Origin: Haloimpatiens lingqiaonensis
Lineage (GTDB): Bacteria; Bacillota; Clostridia; Clostridiales; Clostridiaceae
Assembly (NCBI RefSeq): GCF_044502415.1
Contig: NZ_CP172402.1
DNA length: 64,000 bases
Direction: 5' to 3' (one strand)
Under the pieces are notes generated by a model. That model was given only the letters and a program-made list of their open reading frames with translations. It made no database searches and was not told the DNA's origin. How positions within the stretch are numbered: position 1 is the stretch's first letter; every line of letters begins with the position of its first letter. Made by a program: the position numbers and the translations under genes. Shown here one piece after another: positions 25,522 through 34,606 of this stretch.

Positions 25522-26173
25522 GGCTTTCACCTACATTTCTAAAGGCAGAGTTACCATTGAGATTTTGTAGTAATTCTTTTCTGGTTTCTTTATATTCATC
25601 ACCAATCATTCCAAGTCTCATAAGCCAGGTTCTAAAAGCATATTTTTCATTATCTGTTTCAGTTGGTTTTGAAGAAGCATATTTTAATTCCTTTGATTTC
25701 TCATTTAATAGTCCAAAGAATAGGGTGGCAGCTCTAACTAAATCTGTGTTTATTGTAAAAATAATATTTTCATCATCTATTTTAATATTTTGACTTACAA
25801 GATTATCTTCAAATTCCTCTATGGTTTCAGCTGCATTTAGTTTTTCTACTGTTTCTTTTTCCACTAGGTTTTTATCGAGTTGAAATGATTGTTTAATAAG
25901 AGTTTGTTTGCTATAAATCATATTAATTAAAGTCTTTAATGTATTCTCACTATGACCTTCTAAAGGGATGGTTATTTCAACAGTTGTAGTTTCTTCTTCA
26001 GCTGAATCCAATATTTCTTCAAGTTTCAATTCATCACCTGCCTTTGTTAGAATTCTCCCTTCTCTGTCTACTATAAATTCCCCGACTTGGTAGTTAAAGC
26101 TTGGTACTCCTAGATATTTTGGTTTTACTCCTAAGTGTTCACCTAGGATTTTAACTAATTCTTTTCTATCCAC
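25514..26173 (-). CDS. Degenerate amidoligase paralogue
   Basis: A 219-residue protein that parallels the amidoligase encoded downstream. Its C-terminus (AFRTWLMRLGMIGDEYKETR) matches AMRTWLNRIGFIGEDFKNPR there, and TLKTLINMIYSKQTLIKQSF matches SLRNFVNIIYSRNDLLYSSL. But the metal and substrate positions differ: HIHL is replaced by ITIP, and VELRGFN by IIFTINT, so catalysis is unlikely. It may be a regulatory or substrate-binding partner of the active enzyme. The start is the GTG at 26171-26173, 6 bases after GGAGGG. Confidence 0.65.
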   Translation of the reverse strand: MDRKELVKILGEHLGVKPKYLGVPSFNYQVGEFIVDREGRILTKAGDELKLEEILDSAEEETTTVEITIPLEGHSENTLKTLINMIYSKQTLIKQSFQLDKNLVEKETVEKLNAAETIEEFEDNLVSQNIKIDDENIIFTINTDLVRAATLFFGLLNEKSKELKYASSKPTETDNEKYAFRTWLMRLGMIGDEYKETRKELLQNLNGNSAFRNVGESHE

Positions 26174-26282
26174 TCTAATCCCTCCAAATAATGTAGTTGT
26201 ACCATATATCACTCAAAGGGATGTAAATAGCAAGTTATATTTAAATATTGGCCGAGGTAATGTTTGAAAGCCTTATTTAAAG

Positions 26283-26305
26283 GGCACACAGGGCAAACTG
26301 TGGCC
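26283..26305 (-). repeat. CCACAG/CTGTG hairpin repeat, copy E
   Basis: On the minus strand GGCCACAG-TTTGCC-CTGTGTGCC lies directly after the methylase stop. It resembles copies D and F. Confidence 0.5.
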
Positions 26306-26316
26306 TTATATAATGA

Positions 26317-27546
26317 TTAATCTATTGAAATATCAGCATATTTAATCTTCTTTCCATTTCTGATTAAATAAACTTCTTCATGGGAGCCGACTTGCTCAAT
26401 ATATCTTTTAACAATTACATCTGTATATTTTTCATCAAGTTCAATTGTATAGCAAATTCTATCTGTTTGCTCACAGGCAATAAGTGTACTTCCAGAACCT
26501 CCAAAGGGGTCAAGGACAATACAATTAGTCAAACTTGAGTTTAAAATAGGGTAGGCTATAAGTGCCACTGGCTTCATAGTTGGATGGTCTTTGTTTCTTT
26601 TGGGCTTTTCAAATTCCCAAATGGTGGTCTGCTTTCTATCGGAGTACCAGTTATGCTTACCTTTCTTTTTCCAGCCAAAGAGAACTGGTTCGTGCTGCCA
26701 TTGGTAAGGAGAGCGACCTAAAACCAAAGACTGCTTTTTCCATATACAAGTTCCAGAAAGATAAAAGCCAGAATCGGAGAATGCCTTTCTAAAATTTAAG
26801 CCTTCAGTATCTGCATGGAATACATAAATAGAAGCATCTTTTGCCATAACACTTTCCATACCTTGAAAGGAAGCAAGCAGAAAGTTGTAAAAGGCATCGT
26901 TCTCCATATTGTCATTTTTAATTTTTCCAGCAGTACCTTCATAATTAACATTATAGGGTGGGTCTGTAACTGTTAGGTTTGCTAATTTCCCATCCATTAA
27001 GCTTTCATAGGTTTCTCTTTTAGTGGAATCTTCACAGATAAGCCTATTCCTACCAAGAAGCCATAAATCACCAAGCTTTGAAATAGCGGGCTTTTTAAGT
27101 TCCTCTTCTACATCAAAATTATCCTCTTTAATATTATCCTTTAGAGAATCTTTAAAAAGATCATCAAGTTCAGCAGGGTCAAAGCCAGTAAGGGAGACAT
27201 CAAAATCTACTCCTTGTAAATCTTCAATTAAAAGCATTAATTTATCCTTATCCCAATCACCGCTTACTTTATTAAGAGCAATATTTAATGCCTTTTCATT
27301 TTCTGCATCTATATCTACTACAACACAATCTATTTCAGTTTTGCCAAGCTCCACTAATATTTTAAATCTCTGATGACCACCTATGATATTTCCAGTTCTT
27401 TTATTCCACAGAACTGGTTCAACATACCCAAAGGTAAGAATAGAGTTTTTTAATTTTTCATATTCAGGGTCTCCAGGCTTTAAATCTTTCCTTGGATTAT
27501 ATGGAGCAGGATTAAGTTTATCAACCTTAATTTTTTCTATCTGCAT
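26317..27546 (-). CDS. DNA adenine/cytosine-N4 methyltransferase with ParB-like domain
   Basis: A 409-residue protein. Residues 1-100 form a ParB/Spo0J-type domain (LNPAPYNPRKDLKPGD, NIIGGHQRFKILVELG). The rest is a beta-class amino-methyltransferase: motif IV VTDPPYNVNYEGTAG near 195, then motif I VLDPFGGSGSTLIACE near 355. Such phage enzymes methylate phage DNA against host restriction. It overlaps the end of the SAM synthetase gene by 20 bases, so the cofactor supplier and user are coupled. Confidence 0.9.
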   Translation of the reverse strand: MQIEKIKVDKLNPAPYNPRKDLKPGDPEYEKLKNSILTFGYVEPVLWNKRTGNIIGGHQRFKILVELGKTEIDCVVVDIDAENEKALNIALNKVSGDWDKDKLMLLIEDLQGVDFDVSLTGFDPAELDDLFKDSLKDNIKEDNFDVEEELKKPAISKLGDLWLLGRNRLICEDSTKRETYESLMDGKLANLTVTDPPYNVNYEGTAGKIKNDNMENDAFYNFLLASFQGMESVMAKDASIYVFHADTEGLNFRKAFSDSGFYLSGTCIWKKQSLVLGRSPYQWQHEPVLFGWKKKGKHNWYSDRKQTTIWEFEKPKRNKDHPTMKPVALIAYPILNSSLTNCIVLDPFGGSGSTLIACEQTDRICYTIELDEKYTDVIVKRYIEQVGSHEEVYLIRNGKKIKYADISID

Positions 27547-28699
27547 ATTTTTCCACCGCCTTTTTTAACTCATTGTATTTATCAACATTTTCCCAAGGGA
27601 ATAAGGGGCTATTGAAATGTCCATAAGTGGAAGTATCAGAATAATGTACATCCCTAAGCCTTAGGTTTTCAATAATTGCTGCAGGTTTTAAATTAAATAC
27701 TTCCTTTGCAGCAAGAGCTAATATTTCATCAGAGACAATACCAGTTCCAAATGTATTTATAGAAAATGCTACTGGATTTGCTTTCCCAATGGCATAAGAA
27801 AGAGCGACTTCACATTTATCTGCAAAATCGCTCCATATTATATGTTTCGCTATATATCTAGCCATATAAGCACCACTTCTATCAACTTTGGTTGGATCTT
27901 TCCCGCAAAGAGCACCGCCACCGTGGGAGGCAAGTCCTCCGTAGGTATCAACCATTAGCTTTCTTCCTGTTAAACCTGTATCAGAAGTAGGACCACCAAT
28001 AACAAATCTGCCAGATGGGTTTATGAATATTTCAGTATCATCATCAAAAGAAAAATCTTCAAAAGCAGGGTAGAGGACAAGATTTAAAATTTCTTTTTTT
28101 AATTCCTCATAGGATTTATCTTTATGATGGTGGATAGATATTATTATTGTTTTTACCCTTACTGGTTTATCCCTATCATATTCTACAGTAACTTGAGCTT
28201 TACCATCTGGAAAGATTCCTTTTATTAATTTATCCTTTCTTGATTTATCAAGCCTTTTAGTAATCCTATGAGATAAGACAAGAGGGAGGGGAAGCATCTC
28301 TTTCGTTTCATTTGTAGCATAGCCATACATAGTCCCTTGATCCCCAGCACCAATCAAGCTATATGGATCCTTTTCGCCATTTCTTATTTCAAGGGCATTA
28401 TCTACTCCAGCAGCAATATCAGCACTCTGATTATTTAAAAATACATAAATTGAAAACTTACGAGGGTTATATCCTACATCTTTTAAAGTTCGTCTAACAA
28501 TGTATTTAATATCTAGTTTTTCGCTACAGGTGATTTCGCCCGCCACGATTATCTTCCCTTTTGTTGCCATTACTTCACAGGCTACCCTAGAGGATTTATC
28601 TTTTCTAAAAGCTGCATCTAAAATATTATCAGCGATTAAATCGCATAGCTTATCAGGATGACCAATACATACACTTTCAGCTGTTAACTGTTTTTTCAT
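27527..28699 (-). CDS. metK: Phage-borne S-adenosylmethionine synthetase
   Basis: A 390-residue methionine adenosyltransferase that makes SAM from methionine and ATP. Signature motifs are intact: ESVCIGHPDKLCDLIADN at the start, GAGDQGTMYGYATNET near 115, and DTYGGLASHGGGALCGKDPTKVDRS near 245. It is complete and only slightly divergent (KLCD for the usual KICD). Its translational overlap with the DNA methylase gene suggests it supplies that enzyme. The ATG 28697-28699 has GGAGG 7 bases upstream. Confidence 0.93.
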   Translation of the reverse strand: MKKQLTAESVCIGHPDKLCDLIADNILDAAFRKDKSSRVACEVMATKGKIIVAGEITCSEKLDIKYIVRRTLKDVGYNPRKFSIYVFLNNQSADIAAGVDNALEIRNGEKDPYSLIGAGDQGTMYGYATNETKEMLPLPLVLSHRITKRLDKSRKDKLIKGIFPDGKAQVTVEYDRDKPVRVKTIIISIHHHKDKSYEELKKEILNLVLYPAFEDFSFDDDTEIFINPSGRFVIGGPTSDTGLTGRKLMVDTYGGLASHGGGALCGKDPTKVDRSGAYMARYIAKHIIWSDFADKCEVALSYAIGKANPVAFSINTFGTGIVSDEILALAAKEVFNLKPAAIIENLRLRDVHYSDTSTYGHFNSPLFPWENVDKYNELKKAVEKYADRKN

Positions 28700-28712
28700 T
28701 TTATACCTCCAA

Positions 28713-29264
28713 TTATTTATTATTTCTAGCAGTAAGAAGCCTTTCCATAACATTATCTTGAGGATTTGCCCCAGAATATTCGGCTAGAGAATTTTCCTTT
28801 ACAATCTGGAATATTTCAAGCCATAATCTATTAGTTTGGGCCATATAGTTTTGTCCCATAGCAACATATGGACTTTGAATAGCATTTCCAGTTGTGGGAT
28901 GCTTTGCTAGAAATCCAAATTCAGTTATAGCTTCCTCGCATTGAATCCATCTAGCTACACTCATGGCATACCTTTCTAAAAGCTGAGGGGAGACAAGGGA
29001 GGAGCAACCTCTTTCATGCAGCCATGTCCATGTATCTCTAAAAACTTCACCAGCAACTAAGGTTTTACCATCCTTTTGAACAGCCTCCAGCATCTTATTT
29101 GGTTCTGGCATTTCTTCACCTTCTAGGTCTGCTGTATTTTTAAATTCCATAACCGTAAGTGCTCTGCCGCCAGGATTTCCTTCAGCGATTTTATCTGCTA
29201 GTGGTTTCTTTTTAGCCCCTGATCCAATACGAGCACCACCTCTATTAGTACCGTCTTTTGCCAT
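28713..29264 (-). CDS. Terminase small subunit (P27 family)
   Basis: A 183-residue P27-type small terminase that recognises the packaging site. It has the typical basic start GGARIGSGAKKKPLADKI and NPGGRALTVMEF, then helices (MSVARWIQCEEAITEFGFLA) and the pattern YVAMGQNYMAQTNRLWLEI. It is followed not by the large subunit, as usual, but by SAM synthetase and methylase genes. Confidence 0.9.
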   Translation of the reverse strand: MAKDGTNRGGARIGSGAKKKPLADKIAEGNPGGRALTVMEFKNTADLEGEEMPEPNKMLEAVQKDGKTLVAGEVFRDTWTWLHERGCSSLVSPQLLERYAMSVARWIQCEEAITEFGFLAKHPTTGNAIQSPYVAMGQNYMAQTNRLWLEIFQIVKENSLAEYSGANPQDNVMERLLTARNNK

Positions 29265-29324
29265 ATATTAAAACACCTCACTTTTTTGCTGCCCTATTAC
29301 CCCCTTTGAAACTGCATTTTTTTA

Positions 29325-29350
29325 CACGGGACTCCCCGCCGCTGTCCAGG
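29325..29350. other. Candidate packaging site (cos) between HNH and small terminase
   Basis: In otherwise AT-rich DNA, 29325-29350 is strikingly GC-rich (ACGGGACTCCCCGCCGCTG). It lies between the HNH endonuclease and small terminase genes, the usual place of the cohesive-end site in HNH-containing phages. The exact nick positions cannot be read from sequence. Confidence 0.45.
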
Positions 29351-29371
29351 ATGCTTAGTTCTAGAGATTTA

Positions 29372-29725
29372 CTACCCCCACCTGTCACCACTCTTGGCTG
29401 TTATGCTTGAGTGGCAGCTCTTGCATAGACTCATTAGGTTAGAGAAGTCATTGCTTCCACCTTTGGATAGGGGGAGGATATGATGGACTTCTTCAGCCTT
29501 AGTTAGTTGGCCGTGCTTCTCACATTCTTCACAGAGGGGGTGGAGTTTAATATATCTGTCCCTAATCCGCTTCCAAGACCTACCATACCTTTTGTTTGAC
29601 TGTGGGTCCCGCTGGTACTTGTTGTAGTTCCTGTTCATCAAACTATTATGTTCTTCACAGTACCTATCATCGGTTAGGATAGGGCACCCAGGATAGGAAC
29701 AAGGTCTCTTAGGTTTCCTTGGCAT
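29372..29725 (-). CDS. HNH endonuclease of the packaging module
   Basis: A 117-residue HNH nuclease. Cysteine pairs CEECEKHG and CKSCHSSI frame the catalytic EEVHHILPLSKGG and NLMSLC. An extra N-terminal zinc motif is seen (CSYPGCPIL, YCEEHN). In HK97-type phages an HNH protein beside the terminase genes is needed for cohesive-end cleavage. It starts next to a terminator, at the head of the late operon. Confidence 0.9.
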   Translation of the reverse strand: MPRKPKRPCSYPGCPILTDDRYCEEHNSLMNRNYNKYQRDPQSNKRYGRSWKRIRDRYIKLHPLCEECEKHGQLTKAEEVHHILPLSKGGSNDFSNLMSLCKSCHSSITAKSGDRWG

Positions 29726-29748
29726 TGAATCACCTCGATTCTTTAAAT

Positions 29749-29780
29749 AAAAAAACCTCCACAGATTTCCCGTGAAGGTT
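29749..29780 (-). terminator. Rho-independent terminator between early and late genes
   Basis: Minus-strand AACCTTCAC pairs with GTGGAGGTT (one G-U) followed by seven T. It separates the early/middle operon from the HNH-terminase late operon. Confidence 0.8.
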
Positions 29781-29839
29781 TTAAATATATTTTCCTAATT
29801 ATAATAATATCATAAAAGGTTAATGCAAAATAGTGAAAT

Positions 29840-30256
29840 TCACTGCAAAGTTTTTATTGGTGGAATTTCTTTTAAAGCTGCACCATGTAAATTATAAATA
29901 TTTCTAACACTATAACCCATCTCAACAGCAATTTCCTCCCATGTTTTAAAGCAAAGGTAACGAAGTTCTAAAACCATTTGATGCTCTGAATTAGGAACAA
30001 CCTTAACTATATTTACTATGTTTTTCTTTAAATCTACTAATTCATCAATGTCTTTATTAATTTCATTCTGTAAATCTATAATCTTACAGATGACATCTTC
30101 CATTTTAGAAGTTGTCCCACTTGGATTCTTTGGCATATCTGATAGGGTAGAAGTGGCTTTCATAGCCAATTCATTAAGTGAAGCCACCTGCTCCAGTTTA
30201 CTATTTATCCTTTGGTCTAGCCTATAGGCTTTACTTAAATATTCTTTTGCTGTCAT
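29840..30256 (-). CDS. DUF1492/ArpU-like late transcription regulator
   Basis: A 138-residue protein with a coiled-coil N-terminal part and a sigma-region-4-like helix-turn-helix at the C-terminus (VLELRYLCFKTWEEIAVEMGYSVRNIYNLHGAAL). This family ends the early region of many Firmicute phages and is thought to activate the late genes. It lies just upstream of the late operon terminator, which fits. Confidence 0.8.
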   Translation of the reverse strand: MTAKEYLSKAYRLDQRINSKLEQVASLNELAMKATSTLSDMPKNPSGTTSKMEDVICKIIDLQNEINKDIDELVDLKKNIVNIVKVVPNSEHQMVLELRYLCFKTWEEIAVEMGYSVRNIYNLHGAALKEIPPIKTLQ

Positions 30257-30474
30257 TATATGACCTCCTCATTAAGCTTTTTTATAAGGAATTCTGGATC
30301 TATATCAGTAAGCACGGAGTACCATTTAGAACGGAAAAACCGTTCAATTTCATTCTTTGTATGCTGCAAATAGCTACTATTCGGATGCTTTTTTAGTTTT
30401 TTTAATACATCCCTATAATCTTTAACTGCTGTAATAACAATGGCATTTGCTAAATCTTCATATTTATCATCCAT
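30256..30474 (-). CDS. Small phage protein of unknown function
   Basis: A 72-residue helical protein (DLANAIVITAVKDYRDVLKK, ERFFRSKWYSVLTDIDPEFL). No known domain. It overlaps both neighbours, so it belongs to the operon. A similar short gene commonly accompanies the DUF1492-type regulator in related phages, as I recall. Confidence 0.6.
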   Translation of the reverse strand: MDDKYEDLANAIVITAVKDYRDVLKKLKKHPNSSYLQHTKNEIERFFRSKWYSVLTDIDPEFLIKKLNEEVI

Positions 30475-31836
30475 TTTTATTTCCTCCAGTCTGTAGATTT
30501 ACTTTAACAGCATTTATTAAAGCGGATTGGATATCATCTTTACCTTGAAGTGCTTTCATTACTTGTTCATCAATAGTATCTTTTGATAATAGGTGGTGGA
30601 TAACAACGGTGTCTGTTTGCCCTTGCCTCCAGAGTCTTGCATTGGTTTGCTGATATAACTCTAGACTCCAGGTAAGGCCAAACCATATAAGAGTGGAGCC
30701 ACCAGTTTGTAGATTAAGTCCATGTCCAGCAGAAGCAGGGTGGATAAGAGCTATTGGTATTTGTCCACTGTTCCAATTCTTAATATCATTAGATGTCTTT
30801 ATTTGCTTAACATCAAATTTCTTAGATATTCTTTTCAAGTCATGTTTAAACCAATAGGCTATTAAAACAGGTTTACCATTGGCAGATTCAATCAAATCTT
30901 CTAAAGCATCCAGCTTTCTATCGTGAATGTGTATCACGTTTTGGTTATCATCATAAACAGCTCCATTTGCCATTTGAAGAAGTTTGTTAGAAAGAGCTGC
31001 AGCATTAGAAGCAGTGATTTCATCTTGATCAATAGTTGCCACTAAATCTTTTTTCATTGTATCTAGGGTTTTAATTTCTTTTTCAGAAAGATTAACTTCT
31101 ACCTTATTTACAATTAACTCTGGAAGTTTAAGATAATCAGACCCTTTCATGCTGATGGTTATATCTGAAATCTTATTATATATAGCTTTTTCAGCACCAA
31201 GCTTTGGCTTATATGAAAAGATAATTTGCTGATTTCTTTTATCAGGGACAAAATATTCTTCTCTATATTTTCCAATGAATTTACCAAGTCTTTCTCCCAT
31301 ATCTAAAAGCCTAAATTCAGCCCATAAATCCATAAGTCCATTAGATGCTGGGGTTCCAGTAAGTCCTACAATCCTTTTAATCTTTGGTCTTACTTTCATT
31401 AAGGAACGGAAGCGTTTGGCCTGGTGATTTTTAAAGGATGAAAGTTCATCAATAATTACTGTGTCAAAGTCAAAGGGGAGAGAGCTATCTTCTATAAGCC
31501 ACTTTACATTTTCACGATTTATAATATAAATATCTGCTTTTTCCATTAAAGCTGATATTCTTTTCTTTTCACTTCCTATGGCAATAGAATATTTTAAATC
31601 TTTTAGGTGATTCCATTTTTCAATTTCTGCAGGCCATGTATCCCTGGCAACCCGAAGTGGTGCTATAACTAAAACCTTATGTGCATCAAAGCTATCAAAT
31701 AACAAATTATTTAAAGCTGTAAGAGTTAGAACTGTTTTTCCTAACCTAAGCCCATATCCAAAAATATAGCTGAGATAGGCTTACTTTCAATATATTCAGT
31801 AGCATATCTCTGATAATCATGGGGTATGAACTTCAT
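30467..31836 (-). pseudogene. SNF2-type helicase, broken by a 5-bp duplication in Walker A
   Basis: With one correction this is a 454-residue SNF2/DEAD-like ATPase of phage replication modules. It starts MKFIPHDYQRYATEY at ATG 31834-31836 behind AGGAGGTGATG. The Walker A region should read DMGLGKTVLTL, but TTAGG is present twice in tandem (plus-strand CCTAA at 31740-31744 and 31745-31749), giving DMGLG-stop. Removing one copy restores the frame through VLVIAPLRVARDTWPAE, the DEx-type box VIIDELSSFKNH, and the C-terminal TNARLWRQGQTDTVVIHHLL. The gene is probably inactive, unless a downstream start yields a truncated protein. Confidence 0.85.
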
Positions 31837-32129
31837 TTGGCATCACCTCCTAGGATTTCTTCAATTATTTCTTTTATTTGCTTTTCATCATCAAGGACAA
31901 AAACTTTAAAACCTAATTTCTTCAAAAGATTATGTCTTGACACTTGAAGGGGTCTAGGCTTTTCACCTTGTCTTTTAACTTCTACAAACCCAATCTTTCT
32001 TTTAGGAAGAAGGATAAGTCTATCAGGCATTCCAGCAAATCCAGGACAAGAAAGCTTTAAACATAGACCCTTTAATAATTTAATTTCTTTTACAAGCTTT
32101 TGTTCGATTGTTTTTTCTTTCATAGACAT
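31833..32129 (-). CDS. VRR-NUC domain nuclease
   Basis: A 98-residue stand-alone VRR-NUC protein, a PD-(D/E)xK-type nuclease. The active-site pattern is visible: KLSCPGFAGMPDRLILLPKRK, then GFVEVKRQGEKPRPLQ. Such small proteins are encoded next to SNF2 helicases in many phages and may resolve branched replication intermediates. It overlaps the helicase start by 4 bases. Confidence 0.87.
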   Translation of the reverse strand: MSMKEKTIEQKLVKEIKLLKGLCLKLSCPGFAGMPDRLILLPKRKIGFVEVKRQGEKPRPLQVSRHNLLKKLGFKVFVLDDEKQIKEIIEEILGGDAK

Positions 32130-32238
32130 TCACCTTGCTAAATATTTTAATGATGAATTTCAAATTTGATTTATATCTCCAAACCCTTTATTCATCAGTG
32201 TTTGGGGGAGTTAGATTCATCAGTAAATTTTGTAGGTA

Positions 32239-32339
32239 TGTAGATCAATGAAGGTTACCTATATAACTTATATATATATTTTTATATTTTATTTTTATCT
32301 ATATGAAAAAGTTGTAATAGAGAGATACATTGATCTACA
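32239..32339. other. Inverted repeats around an AT-only core: possible replication origin
   Basis: TGTAGATCAATG at 32239-32250 and its exact complement CATTGATCTACA at 32328-32339 enclose a very AT-rich core of alternating T and A. Next to it ATTCATCAGT occurs twice (32190-32199, 32215-32224). The stretch lies in a 230-base gene-free gap beside the primase-helicase gene. An origin or a regulatory loop is possible. Confidence 0.4.
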
Positions 32340-32359
32340 CTTTTGAGGGAAATAGCTAT

Positions 32360-34606
32360 TTATAGGAATTCTGATTTTAATCTTAATCCTTTTACCATGA
32401 CTCCTTTACTGGTTCTTTTTCTTTCAAAGTTTTGTGAATCCAGAGTAGTATAGAAGTCAGTTGTACTTCTTGTAAATTCACCGATTCTAAGGCAAAAGGC
32501 TCGGTATTCATCATAGACCTCTCCCGATTTAGCCATATAGGTTTCATCAATTTCACAACATTCTTCTAAAAAATGATGAAGCCAGTTATTATTTTCCTTG
32601 TAAATATTAATGGCGTCTTTAACTTTTTTAGGTGGACTTATATTGTAATCATCATCAATAACCTTTTTTGCACCCTCAATTATCCAAGTAAGAATTGCAC
32701 CACCTGCATTTTCAACTAGATAGTCAGTGTAATTCTTTATATCATTACTTCCTTCAATTTTTGCTTCAAAGGGAATAACTATAAGCCTTCGCCAAGTTCC
32801 CTCATCAATAGCTCCAACCTTTGGCAGGTGGTTTGTATATAAAACTAAGGTGTGGGTAGGAATATAGCTGAAAGGGTCTTTATATTTTTTCTCTGCATAT
32901 ATTTCGTCAGTAGAACAGAGCTGTTTAATATTAGAAGTATTAAGCCTCATGCCTTCCTCAAGCTCTGCAGCAATAAGGAGCCTTTTGCCCTTTGCTTCAG
33001 CCAGTTCTGGTTTAACATTTCTTCTACAACCAACAGTTAAGATGTCGGCTGAAATATTGCCACTATAGCTTCCTAAAACCCTGGCGATGGCATTCCAAAA
33101 AGTCGATTTGCCATTACGGCCTTCACCGTAGGCTATAATTAAGGCTTCTACATAAACTTTGCCTATGGCAGCGAGTCCTACAATTCTTTGAACATATTCA
33201 ATTAAACTTTTATCCTTACAAAAGAATACATCAATGGCATCAAGCCATTTGTCCATACCTTTATCATTAGGGTTTACACTTGTTTGCTTTGTAATAAAGT
33301 AAGAATAGCTAGGACCCATTTTGGAATCAATACCTTTTCTAAGGTCGAAGGTAGCCTTTGGTGTATTTAATAAAAAACCATCAATATCAAGATCCTTAGG
33401 TAAAATCTCAAGCATAGGCTGTGCTTCCTTTAATGCTGATGATATTTTCTTAGAATCCCTTCTAGTAATTACATATTTTTTATAGGCCATAGCAGATTCA
33501 TATCTTTTAAAAGATTCATCTTGAACTTCATTAAAATCCTTTGCTGCCTTTTTAGTTCCCTTTTCCATAACAATATTTAAAGCACCACTATCAGACATTT
33601 CATTTAAAGCATTATTAATTTCAATTTCTGCTTCTTTAAGCTGTCTGGTGGTTAATTCTTGTGCAATAGCCTGTGCTTTTGGTTTTGATTCCTCCCAAAA
33701 GCTACCGTTATATACTAAGAAATCGGTAGAAGGGGAGTATCTAAGAAATTCTTTATATTCTTCAGAAAGTACAATAGCTTGACCTACATCTGAAAAATCA
33801 CTAGGTTTAAGAAGTATTTCACTGCCATAATCTTCTGGAGGAATATATCCTTCTTGTGAAGAAATTCTTTTGCCAAAATTAATAGCACTATGCCATATAA
33901 GATCTAATTCATCTTCATCTAAGGGTGGATTACATTTTTCTGCTTCTTTTAAAAAGAGGGCATAGGCTTCATCTGTATTTCCAAGACGTACTATAATTTT
34001 TCCAGCATAACGGGACAGGGTACTATTTCTAGAACCTTCCTGTATTTCTTCAGTAGAGTCATCCCAATCTTCAAAACTTGCAGCATCAAGATATTCTTCA
34101 ATACTTTTATTACCGTCATGAATTTCTATATTTGGAGAGCTAGTACCAAAGATAAATCTAGCACTATCAAGAGCATTGTTATCAAAGTAGGGGAAGGACC
34201 TAGCTATTTTTTGTTTTAAATTTGCATATTCATTTGAATTAGTAATTTCTTTAATCATGAAATAAATATGAAATCTTGGCCTTGGGGTTCTTTTTCCTTT
34301 TTGTTTCATATGGTTTCTACTATAGATAGCTACAAAGGGGATATCTTCAAAAGTTGTAGCCACATCTTTAACAGTAACCCAGTCATTTGGATCGTCTGAA
34401 TGGTCATTATCACAATCAAGTACAGCATTATCAGCTTTAATAAAGTTAGCTGAACTTCTATAATTATTTTTAAATTTGGCTGAAACATGGTCATATTTAA
34501 TTGCATCTGCCATAGATACTTCATCCGTTACTAAAACTTCTTTAGGGTAGATGCAGTTTGAAAGATTACCTGTAATATTTGATGAGTATAGGGTAAATTT
34601 AATCAC
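32360..34606 (-). CDS. Phage primase-helicase (D5/P4-type)
   Basis: A 748-residue replication protein. The N-terminal ~160 residues are a primase-polymerase-like domain (VLDCDNDHSDDPNDW; RPRFHIYFMIKE). A primase C-terminal linker (DLIWHSAINFGKRI) leads to the superfamily 3 helicase at about 420-640: Walker A AYGEGRNGKSTFWNAI, Walker B GKRLLIAAELEEG, motif C THTLVLYTNHLPKV and the arginine finger GTWRRLIVIPF. It primes and unwinds phage DNA and sits next to a candidate origin. Confidence 0.92.
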   Translation of the reverse strand: MIKFTLYSSNITGNLSNCIYPKEVLVTDEVSMADAIKYDHVSAKFKNNYRSSANFIKADNAVLDCDNDHSDDPNDWVTVKDVATTFEDIPFVAIYSRNHMKQKGKRTPRPRFHIYFMIKEITNSNEYANLKQKIARSFPYFDNNALDSARFIFGTSSPNIEIHDGNKSIEEYLDAASFEDWDDSTEEIQEGSRNSTLSRYAGKIIVRLGNTDEAYALFLKEAEKCNPPLDEDELDLIWHSAINFGKRISSQEGYIPPEDYGSEILLKPSDFSDVGQAIVLSEEYKEFLRYSPSTDFLVYNGSFWEESKPKAQAIAQELTTRQLKEAEIEINNALNEMSDSGALNIVMEKGTKKAAKDFNEVQDESFKRYESAMAYKKYVITRRDSKKISSALKEAQPMLEILPKDLDIDGFLLNTPKATFDLRKGIDSKMGPSYSYFITKQTSVNPNDKGMDKWLDAIDVFFCKDKSLIEYVQRIVGLAAIGKVYVEALIIAYGEGRNGKSTFWNAIARVLGSYSGNISADILTVGCRRNVKPELAEAKGKRLLIAAELEEGMRLNTSNIKQLCSTDEIYAEKKYKDPFSYIPTHTLVLYTNHLPKVGAIDEGTWRRLIVIPFEAKIEGSNDIKNYTDYLVENAGGAILTWIIEGAKKVIDDDYNISPPKKVKDAINIYKENNNWLHHFLEECCEIDETYMAKSGEVYDEYRAFCLRIGEFTRSTTDFYTTLDSQNFERKRTSKGVMVKGLRLKSEFL

